Positions 6,680 through 14,060 of a stretch of 17,082 bases of DNA are shown here, piece by piece. The notes beneath the pieces were generated by a model. The model searched no databases. It was given only the letters and a program-made list of their open reading frames with translations, and had not been told where the DNA came from. The translations under genes were made by a program, and so were the position numbers. Position 1 is the first letter of the stretch, and each line of letters starts with the position of its first letter. The stretch comes from Streptomyces albus subsp. albus (GTDB lineage: Bacteria; Actinomycetota; Actinomycetes; Streptomycetales; Streptomycetaceae). The DNA lies in contig NZ_JODR01000049.1 of assembly GCF_000725885.1 (NCBI RefSeq), positions 1-17,082 of the forward strand, in the 5' to 3' direction.

Positions 6680-7154
6680 CCACAGGGTCCCGACGCGGTA
6701 TCGGCGTGCATGCTCGGTGGACGGCCCGCCATGAGACGGCCCGCCGACGGGGAGCGCTCTGGGGAGGGTGCCTTGCGAAGCCGCGACGGGGCCGCGCGGC
6801 CGGGCGATGCCACAGCCACGGGCGGCGGTACCGCCTGCTGGAACGTCACCGGACGTGTACATGGGTGCCGTCGCCGGACCGTCACCCTGAACCGTGTGTG
6901 CCGCGACGCCCGAATGACGTGGGGCCGTCATCGGGTCGTAGTAGTGGGCCCATGGGCCGGCACGTGCTGACGGCGGCGGCGCGGAAATGCGGGGCGGAGG
7001 CCGGGTCCTGTCACCGGTGCCGTGTCACCGGTGCCGGGCCGCCACCCGGGCGCCGGTCACGGGGCCCGCGTGGGGAACGGCATCCGGCAGTGCTGAGTGC
7101 GGAGGCCGAGCGGTAGCCGTCGCCCGGCACTGGTGGTGGTCGGGCTCGACACGG

Positions 7155-7180
7155 GCCCGGTGCGGGGGGTAGCACCGGGC
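7155..7180 (+). promoter_or_regulatory. Stem-loop in the precursor-cyclase gap
   Basis: GCCCGGTGC (7155-7163) and GCACCGGGC (7172-7180) form a perfect 9-bp stem with an 8-nt loop (GGGGGGTA). It may be a terminator or part of a structured leader. Confidence 0.4.
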
Positions 7181-7413
7181 GCCGTGCCCGAGAACGACGG
7201 AGCCGCCAGCCGATGCCGACGGGGCAGCCTGCGGCTGGCGCACCAGAGGGGGCTGCCGGGACGGTACCGGGTTGCTCAGCGCATTCGGGACCCTCCTGCC
7301 GCATGGGGAGGGGCCGGCCGGGCCTGCGCGTGCGCGGGGCCGGCCGCCCCGAAGAAGGAGACCGGGAAATGGGCGGCTGCCCCGAGGCGGCAGCCCGCAG
7401 AAAGGGGATACCA

Positions 7414-7431
7414 GGCTCCGCGCACGGAGCC
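7414..7431 (+). promoter_or_regulatory. Stem-loop upstream of the cyclase start
   Basis: GGCTCCG (7414-7420) and CGGAGCC (7425-7431) form a 7-bp stem with a CGCA loop, 68 bp before the cyclase ATG. Another 7-bp stem (GGCTGCC 7375-7381, GGCAGCC 7389-7395) lies just before it. Together they would structure the cyclase mRNA leader. Confidence 0.35.
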
Positions 7432-7499
7432 GCAGAGGCAGGTGGAGGGCCCGGCCGGGAGGCGGGCGCCCGCACGCACGACCTGGAGAAGCGCACGAC

Positions 7500-9767
7500 A
7501 TGGACTTCCTCATCTTCCCTGACCATCCCACCGCACAGCATCTCGTCAGCACCACCCCGGCACTGGCCGCGGCGTCGGTCGTTCCGCACGCTTCGGGACG
7601 TCCGTGGCTGGTGGGGTGGTGGGACGCATCGCGGGTGCAGCGGCTGACCGCGGGTCCGCGCCGGCTGGCCGTCGTCGGCCACACCCGGCGTGGCCCCGGC
7701 CGGCTGCACCGTGCGTTCGACCGGGCCCGATCGCTGGAAGAGCTGGATGCTGCCGCTCGCTCACTGGCGGGGAGCTGCCACCTCCTGGCGAGTTTCGACG
7801 GGAAGGTGCGGGCCCAGGGCTCACTGTCCACAGCACGGCAGATCTTCACCGTCCGCGTCAGGGGACTCACGGTGGCGGGGAGTGCTCCGGGGCTGCTGGC
7901 CGCACTCGCGGAGGCCCCCTGTGACGAGACGGCGCTGGCCGCGCGGTTGTTGACGCCGTACGTTCCGTGGCCGTTGTCCCGGCGGACGGTGTGGCAGGGG
8001 ATCGAGGGGGTCGCCCCGGGGCACTGGCTGGAGCTGTCCCGGGACGGTAGCGCACGGGAGCGGCACTGGTGGCGGCGGCCGGAGCCGGTGGTGCCGCTGC
8101 CGCAGGCGGCGGAGAGGGTACGGGCCGCGTTGCGGGAAGCGGTCTTGGTGCGGGCCGAGTCGGCGGGGGCGATCAGCGCGGATCTGTCCGGCGGGCTGGA
8201 CTCGACGTCTTTGTGCTTCGTGGCCGACGAGTTGGGCGTGCCCACGCACACGTACCACGCCGTTCCGCTCGATCCGCGTAACCCTGACCACCGGTGGGCC
8301 CGGCGGGCCGCCGCCCAATTCGGGCCGGCCGTGCACCACACGGACCTGCCCCAGGACCACGCCATGCGGCTCTTCCCCGTCGCCACCGGGGGGAGCGAGG
8401 AGCCGGACGGGGGTGAGGGCCCGTTCAACTGGCGTTGGGCAGGCCCCCATCTGCGGGCGCTGTCCCGTACGGCGGCCGAGGCGGGTTCGCGGCTGCATCT
8501 GATGGGGCTCGGCGGTGACGAACTGTTCGGTCCGCTGCCCAACGGGCTGTGGGCCATGCTCCGGGCCGAGCCGCGTGCGGCGCTGGGGCAGATTCGCCGT
8601 CGTCGGCTGCTGAACCGCTGGCCGCTGGTGGCGACGGTGCGCGGGCTGGCCGACCGTTCAAGGTTCCCCTCCGCGTTGCGGGCGGTGGCAGGGCGGTTGA
8701 CCAGTCCGCCGCCGCAGCGCTGGGAGGCCGGATTCGGCTGGACGGGAGAGGCCAGGTTGCCGGCCTGGAGCACGCCGAGGGCTGTCGCTCTCGTCCGCCG
8801 GGCGCTGTGGGAGGAGGCGGAGGCGGGTGCCGAGCCGCTGGACGGCGACCGGTTCGGGCATCAGGTGCTGGAGTATCTCGCTTTCGAGGGCACCACCATG
8901 CGGCAGACCTCGCGGGCCATGGCGCCCTTCGGGGTCGGCTGGGAGGCTCCGTTCCTCGACGACCGGGTGATCGAGGCGGCTCTTTCCGCCAGGCTGTCCC
9001 AGCGGATGCCCACCGGCAGCTTCAAGCCGCTGTTGGTCGCCGCGATGCGCGGCATCGTCCCCGATGACGTGCTCGACCGCACCGACAAGGGGGAGTTCAG
9101 CGCCGAACTGTACGAAGGTCTGGCGCGCGGCAGGGAGGCCGCAGTCGAGATGTGTGCCGCCCTGCGGCTGGGCGCACGCGGTCTCGCTGACGCCGGTGCT
9201 CTTCGGAACGCCCTGCTCAGCCCGCCCGACGAGGGACGGTACGCGGCCCATCTGGAGACGACCGTCGCCGTCGAGGCGTGGTTGCGGTCGCCCCACACCC
9301 GCACCGCCCTGCCGGGCACCCCGCCGTCGGGCCCCCGCGATATCGAGGCCGATCCGGGGGAAGCGGGGCGGCGCCCGCCTGCGGGTCCGGGCCCGGCCGC
9401 CTCCGAAAGAGCCACGGGCCCGGACCGCGCGACCGACGCCCGCCGATCCCTGCGTACGGAGCAGCAGACGGGCTCGGAAGAGCCCGGGCCCGAAGGATCG
9501 GATCACCGCGCGGGATCGGGTCGGCGACAGGTTTCAGATCCACCGCCTGCCGCTGCCCGGCCACTGGTTACTGACCCGCCATCTCCTGACCGGTCACGGG
9601 CCGCTGTCCGGTCACAAATTGCTGGTTCGGCCCCTGGCACTGCCCGGCCGTCAGTCCCTGAGCCGTCACCGGATGCCGCGCGTCCGCCAACCCCTCGGCG
9701 CCCCGAAGTTCTGGACAACCATGGAGCCCCGGTGCGTTCGGCGGCCCCGACGAAGGAGGCACCATGA
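7500..9767 (+). CDS. Lasso cyclase (C protein, asparagine synthetase-like macrolactam synthetase)
   Basis: This 755-residue enzyme should adenylate the Asp9 side chain of the core and join it to the Cys1 amine. Residues 1-200 resemble the glutamine-amidotransferase-like domain but lack the N-terminal catalytic Cys, as expected for lasso cyclases. Residues 205-600 form the ATP-pyrophosphatase domain: SGGLDS (230-235), GLGGDELF (336-343), PFLDDRVIE (484-492), and the late basic stretch DRTDKGEFS. Usual family length is near 600. Residues ~605-755 are an extra Pro/Arg/Ser-rich tail without a domain, containing a DNA-level 18-bp repeat. ATG 7500 was chosen because homology-like sequence (MDFLIFPDHP) starts there, with GGAG at 7485-7488; the frame is open further upstream but low-complexity. 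The stop overlaps the B1 start (ATGA). Confidence 0.93.
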   Translation: MDFLIFPDHPTAQHLVSTTPALAAASVVPHASGRPWLVGWWDASRVQRLTAGPRRLAVVGHTRRGPGRLHRAFDRARSLEELDAAARSLAGSCHLLASFDGKVRAQGSLSTARQIFTVRVRGLTVAGSAPGLLAALAEAPCDETALAARLLTPYVPWPLSRRTVWQGIEGVAPGHWLELSRDGSARERHWWRRPEPVVPLPQAAERVRAALREAVLVRAESAGAISADLSGGLDSTSLCFVADELGVPTHTYHAVPLDPRNPDHRWARRAAAQFGPAVHHTDLPQDHAMRLFPVATGGSEEPDGGEGPFNWRWAGPHLRALSRTAAEAGSRLHLMGLGGDELFGPLPNGLWAMLRAEPRAALGQIRRRRLLNRWPLVATVRGLADRSRFPSALRAVAGRLTSPPPQRWEAGFGWTGEARLPAWSTPRAVALVRRALWEEAEAGAEPLDGDRFGHQVLEYLAFEGTTMRQTSRAMAPFGVGWEAPFLDDRVIEAALSARLSQRMPTGSFKPLLVAAMRGIVPDDVLDRTDKGEFSAELYEGLARGREAAVEMCAALRLGARGLADAGALRNALLSPPDEGRYAAHLETTVAVEAWLRSPHTRTALPGTPPSGPRDIEADPGEAGRRPPAGPGPAASERATGPDRATDARRSLRTEQQTGSEEPGPEGSDHRAGSGRRQVSDPPPAAARPLVTDPPSPDRSRAAVRSQIAGSAPGTARPSVPEPSPDAARPPTPRRPEVLDNHGAPVRSAAPTKEAP
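9553..9675 (+). repeat. Degenerate 18-bp tandem repeat inside the cyclase tail
   Basis: Seven consecutive units begin with CTG: 9553, 9571 (15 bp), 9586, 9604, 9622, 9640 and 9658. The consensus is CTGNCCGGYCACNNNNNN. In the frame one base later than the cyclase frame it reads as a hexapeptide-like series (LPGHWL, LTGHGP, LSGHKL, LPGRQS, LSRHRM). In the cyclase frame it gives Pro/Arg/Ser-rich sequence. Confidence 0.65.
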
Positions 9768-10021
9768 TGCTCGCTCTGCCCCGTGAGGTCGTCCTGACGG
9801 AGACCGAGTCGGGAGCGGTTCTGCTCAATGAGAGGGACGGCCGGTTCTGGCGGCTCAACGGTTCGGGCACCGTCGCACTGCGGCTGCTGCTGGAGGGCCG
9901 GACGCCGCAGGAGGCCGCCGAGCGGCTGAGTGGCGGGGAGCGGTTCCGGGAACGGGCACTCGCCGATGTGCGCGGCTTGGTCGACGCGTTGCGGGCCGCC
10001 GGACTGGTGGTGGTGCGATGA
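9764..10021 (+). CDS. Lasso B1 protein, PqqD-like RiPP recognition element
   Basis: An 85-residue single-domain protein. The sequence REVVLTETESGAVLLNERDGRFWRLN (seen as strands LTETESGAVLLNERDG and RFWRLNGSG) followed by helices through EGRTPQEAAERL and DVRGLVDALRAAGLVV fits the winged-helix PqqD fold. It should bind the precursor leader at the Tyr8/Pro11/Leu13 motif and present it to the B2 peptidase. The ribosome site AAGGAGG (9753-9759) is strong. ATG 9764 overlaps the cyclase stop and is followed at once by a second ATG (9767). The next gene starts at its stop codon (ATGA), so B1 and B2 are coupled. The split B1/B2 arrangement is the usual actinobacterial form. Confidence 0.93.
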   Translation: MMLALPREVVLTETESGAVLLNERDGRFWRLNGSGTVALRLLLEGRTPQEAAERLSGGERFRERALADVRGLVDALRAAGLVVVR

Positions 10022-10465
10022 GTCTGCCGGGAGTGGGGGAGCGCGCCGCCAGGCCGGGCCTGCGCGGGCAGGTGGCGGCGCGGTGCGCGGTCGGGGTGGC
10101 CCGGGTGTTGATCAAGCTCAAGCCGGGGCGGCTGCGCCGGGTGCTGACCGTCCTCAGCCGTGGTGCGCGGCCCGCCGGCCGGGAGCGGGCCCTCGCGGCA
10201 CGGCAGGCAGCTGTCGCGGTGAGTGTGCGCTGCGCGGGGCTGGGGTGCCTCCAGCGTTCGGTGGCGGCGGCGCTCTTGTGCCGTCTGCACGGCGAGTGGC
10301 CCGACTGGTGTTCCGGGTTCCGTACCAGGCCGTTCGGTGCGCACGCCTGGCTGGAGGTGGACGGCGAGCCGGTGGGGGAGGGCGAGGCGATCGGTGCCTT
10401 CCGGACGGTGATCGCCGTTCGGGCGGCGGGGACGGAACGGGTACCGGCGGCTGGAGGGGGCGCGG

Positions 10466-10482
<17 letters not shown>
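10018..10482 (+). CDS. Lasso B2 protein, transglutaminase-like leader peptidase
   Basis: A 154-residue protein of the lasso B2 (transglutaminase_3-like) family, which cleaves the leader after the conserved penultimate Thr, here between Gln24 and Cys25. The catalytic triad can be read: Cys77 in GLGCLQRSVA, His109 in FGAHAWLEVDG, and Asp115 in the same stretch. The N-terminal 70 residues are Arg/Ala-rich and helical. It starts at ATG 10018 overlapping the B1 stop, without a strong ribosome site of its own, so translation is probably coupled. Its last 17 bp overlap the start of the ABC ATPase gene in another frame. The final ~15 residues (VPAAGGGADDGRG) look like a non-conserved tail. Confidence 0.93.
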
Positions 10483-11442
<960 letters not shown>

Positions 11443-11446
<4 letters not shown>

Positions 11447-12342
11447 GCGCCGTGGAGGCGACGGCTCCGGAGGCCGTGACGGGGAGGCCGGGGGCCGTGG
11501 CGGCGCCGTACGACGGCGGGGGACGGGCGCGAGGGCCCGGGGGAGTGCGCCGCGAACTGCGGGCGGTGCGAGTCCTGTGGCACCGGGAGATGGTGCGGCT
11601 CCTGCGTACCAAGGTGCAGATCGTCATGGGGCTGGTGACGCCCGTGATGTTCCTGCTGGTGATGGGCACGGGGCTGGAGTCGATGGGTGCGGTGGCCGGG
11701 GACGCCTTCGCGCAGTTCCGCGGCTACCTCTTCCCCGGGGTGCTGGTGATGGCCACCCAGGCGCCGGCGCTGGCCGTAGGGCTGTCGGTGGTGATGGACC
11801 GGCAGACGGGCATGCTGCGGCAGGCGATGGTGGCGCCGGTGCGCCGCGTCAGTCTGCTGCTGGGGCTCTCCCTGGGCGGCGCGACCTGCGGAGCCGTGTA
11901 CGGGGCTCTGGTGCTGGCCATATCCGGGGCTGTCGGGATCGCCTACCATCCGCTGCTGCTGGTGGCGCTGCTCGAAGTGGCGGTGATCGCCCTGCTGTTC
12001 ACCGCGGGCGGGATGCTGGCGGCTGTCACGATCCAGCGCATCCAGACCTTCCAGGTGCTGATGGGGCTGGCACTGATGCCGTTGATGTTCCTCTCGGGTG
12101 CGATGTTCTCCCCGACGGGGCTGCCGCGCTGGCTGGGCATCGTCGTGCACCTCAACCCGCTCACCTACGCCGTGGACGCCGTGCGCCGCACGCTGCCGGG
12201 GGAGCTGGACATGGGCGGGTACGCGGGTTCGCCGCAGATAGTCGGCTGGACACCGCCGGTCGCCGTGGAGGTCTGCTTCGTGGCCGTTCTGGCCGTCGGC
12301 ATGCTCGTGGTCGCCGCCCGCCGCTTCTCCCGGAGGGGCTGA
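11443..12342 (+). CDS. ABC exporter permease (DrrB / ABC-2 family)
   Basis: A 299-residue membrane protein. Residues 1-45 are a hydrophilic cytoplasmic stretch ending in LWHREMVRLLRTK. Six hydrophobic segments follow near 58-77, 95-117, 135-163, 168-192, 200-218 and 270-292. The block LSGAMFSPTGLP then HLNPLTYAVDAVR (about 218-247) is the conserved ABC-2 membrane signature. It is coupled to the DrrA-type ATPase by ATGA and is the last gene of the lasso operon. No clear terminator was seen in the 190 bp that follow. Confidence 0.95.
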
Positions 12343-12465
12343 GAGCACAGGACGGCCGGGTCTGCCGGTGCGCCTTCGGCCTCCGCGGCGGGGTGGTGTT
12401 CCGGCCGCTCCGGTCTGCTGCCGGTTCTGGTCGGGCCCCGTGGAGCAGTGGTCGGTCAACCCTGA

Positions 12466-12527
12466 CGAAAGACCAACTCGTGGTCCGACTTTCGGGCCGG
12501 GGCCGCGTCCCGCTTCGCTCGTACGTT
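12466..12527 (+). promoter_or_regulatory. Candidate regulated leaderless promoter of the PAP2 gene
   Basis: ACTTTCGG (12488-12495) lies 26 nt before TACGTT (12522-12527), a TAnnnT-type -10 element 7 nt upstream of ATG 12535. The kinase gene at 15959 has the same layout. Just upstream, CGAAA (12466-12470) and TTTCG (12490-12494) flank GACCA (12471-12475)/TGGTC (12481-12485), forming nested inverted repeats that could bind a dimeric response regulator. Confidence 0.5.
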
Positions 12528-12534
12528 CAGGGCC

Positions 12535-13272
12535 ATGTCCACGGAACGACGAACACGACGGCGGACGCCTGCGCGCGGTCCGCTCGGTGCGGTGGCGGTA
12601 CTGGTGGCCGGTGCGGGAGCCCTCCTGGCGCTGGCCCCGGGCGGACTCGGCAGGGAGGACCCCGTACGGATCACGGACGGGACCTCCGCCTCCGTCTACC
12701 GTGAATTGAGCGATGCGGCCGGCGACGGTCCCGGCTGGCTGGGCGGACTCTTCGAGCTGGCCACCGAGGGCACACTGGTGGTCCTCGGACTGCTGCTGCT
12801 GTGGACCGGCCTGCGGGCCTGGCGGGCGAAGGACGGTGTGCTGGCGGCCGGTGTCGTACTGACCGGCCTCGGCACGGTCGTCGCGTACGGGGTGAGCGAA
12901 GCGCTGAAACTGGTGGCGGACGAGGAACGGCCGTGCCGGGCCGTACCGGGCGCCGATCCGCTGGCGGAGTGCCCGCCGCCGGGCGACTGGTCCTTCCCCA
13001 GCAACCACGCCACGCTCGCCACCGCCCTCGCGGTCGGTCTGGCGCTGGTGTGGCCGCGGCTGGCGGCGGTGACGTTGCCGCTGGCAGGCGCCGCCGCGTT
13101 GCTGCGGGTACTGGTCGGGGTGCACTACCCGCACGACGTGCTGGCGGGTGCCGTCCTGGGGGCGGCTGTCGTGGCGGCGGCGGTGCTGCTGTGGCCCCGC
13201 TCCCGTCCCCTGCCGTTCCTGTGGCGTTCGGCCGCGCCGCCACGGAGGGCGGAGTCGAGGTCGTCGCGCTGA
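12535..13272 (+). CDS. PAP2-family membrane phosphatase
   Basis: A 245-residue protein with the three motifs of type 2 phosphatidic acid phosphatases: K-x6-RP (Lys125, Arg132, Pro133), PSNH (155-158) and R-x5-H-x3-D (Arg191, His197, Asp201, in RVLVGVHYPHD). Hydrophobic segments near 17-35, 78-92, 102-122, 163-178 and 180-215 place the active site at the outer membrane face. Likely substrates are lipid phosphates such as undecaprenyl pyrophosphate or phosphatidic acid; sequence does not decide. If it recycles undecaprenyl pyrophosphate, it fits a cell-envelope stress role alongside the adjacent two-component system. No ribosome site precedes ATG 12535, in keeping with a leaderless transcript. 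It converges with the response regulator 70 bp away. Confidence 0.92.
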   Translation: MSTERRTRRRTPARGPLGAVAVLVAGAGALLALAPGGLGREDPVRITDGTSASVYRELSDAAGDGPGWLGGLFELATEGTLVVLGLLLLWTGLRAWRAKDGVLAAGVVLTGLGTVVAYGVSEALKLVADEERPCRAVPGADPLAECPPPGDWSFPSNHATLATALAVGLALVWPRLAAVTLPLAGAAALLRVLVGVHYPHDVLAGAVLGAAVVAAAVLLWPRSRPLPFLWRSAAPPRRAESRSSR

Positions 13273-13342
13273 GTCCTTCTCCTCCGGGCCGGGGCCGGGC
13301 GCCGAGGGCCGGGGCAGGGCTGCGGGCCGGGCCTGGGCCGAT

Positions 13343-14029
13343 TCAGTGGGCGGCGGGCGGTACCAGGCCCGCTTCGTGCGCGACCACGGCGGCTGCCGCC
13401 CTGTTGTCCACGCCCAGCCCGGCGAGGATCGAGCTGACGTGCGCTTTCACGGTGCCCTCGACCACGCGCAGCCGCCGGGCGATCTGCCCGTTGGACAGCC
13501 CGGCGCCCAGGTAGGAGAGCACCTGGCGCTCCCGCGGGGTCAGCGCGTCCACCCGGGCCCGCGCCGAGGTGCGGCGTCCTGCCGCGGCCCCGGCACCGGA
13601 GGAGGCCAGGTGTGCAACGACCCGGGCCGCCACCTTCGGTGCCAGATAGGCGGCCCCGTCGGCCACGGCCCGGACACCGGCGATCAGCTCCTCCGGCTGG
13701 CCCGCCTTGAGCAGGAAGCCGGCGGCGCCACCGCCCAGAGCCTGGAGGATGTAGTCGTCCTCGCCGAAGGTCGTCAGCATCACCGCACGCGTCCCGGGTG
13801 CTGTCCGCGCGAGGGCGGCCAGCGTCTGGATGCCGTCGGCCTTCGGCATCCTGATGTCGAGGACCGCCACGTCGGGGCGGTGCCGCCGGGCGAGTTCGAC
13901 GGCTTCGTGGCCGTCGCCCGCCTCGGCGACGACGGTGATGCCGGGGTCGGTGCCCAGGATGGTGCGCACGCCGGCCCGCACCATGGGTTCGTCGTCCGCG
14001 ACGAGTACGCGGATGGGCTCCCCTGTCAT
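13343..14029 (-). CDS. NarL/LuxR-family response regulator (two-component system 2)
   Basis: This 228-residue regulator has an intact receiver: acidic pair DD (12-13), phospho-acceptor Asp58 in VAVLDIRMP, Thr86 in VMLTTF and Lys108 in FLLKAG. After an Ala/Gly/Arg-rich linker (about 140-160) a LuxR helix-turn-helix follows (LTPRERQVLSYLGAG, then GTVKAHVSSILAGLGV). It starts at ATG 14029 with AAGGAC a few bases upstream, 31 bp after the kinase stop, so the two form an operon. Likely targets are the kinase promoter and the PAP2 promoter, which share ACTTTCGG at matched spacing; this is inference. Confidence 0.93.
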   Translation of the reverse strand: MTGEPIRVLVADDEPMVRAGVRTILGTDPGITVVAEAGDGHEAVELARRHRPDVAVLDIRMPKADGIQTLAALARTAPGTRAVMLTTFGEDDYILQALGGGAAGFLLKAGQPEELIAGVRAVADGAAYLAPKVAARVVAHLASSGAGAAAGRRTSARARVDALTPRERQVLSYLGAGLSNGQIARRLRVVEGTVKAHVSSILAGLGVDNRAAAAVVAHEAGLVPPAAH

Positions 14030-14060
14030 CGTGCCGGGTCCTTCGTCCAGGTGTCCGCGG

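Larger units (their letters stand above)
6680..7499 (+). other. Long gap between precursor and cyclase genes, no supported gene
   Basis: No open frame here shows a domain, a leader-like sequence or a convincing ribosome site, and no second precursor was found. The DNA is rich in local symmetry: palindrome GGCGGTACCGCC (6824-6835), two tandem GTGTCACCGGTGCC-like copies (about 7010-7030), and stem-loops at 7155-7180, 7375-7395 and 7414-7431. It could be a long structured leader of the cyclase mRNA, contain its own promoter, or be debris of a lost gene. Confidence 0.55.

Noticed and set aside
7272..7499. N-terminal extension of the lasso cyclase
   Set aside because: Arg/Gly/Pro-rich and low-complexity; the family begins like MDFLIFPDHP at 7500, with a ribosome site before it.
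6608..7499. Search for a second lasso precursor in the gap
   Set aside because: No short frame with a YxxPxL leader, a penultimate Thr and a ring-forming Asp/Glu at core position 7-9 was seen on either strand.
12535..13272. PAP2 protein as a lasso tailoring enzyme
   Set aside because: Motifs are those of lipid phosphatases, and its promoter groups it with two-component system 2, not the lasso operon.
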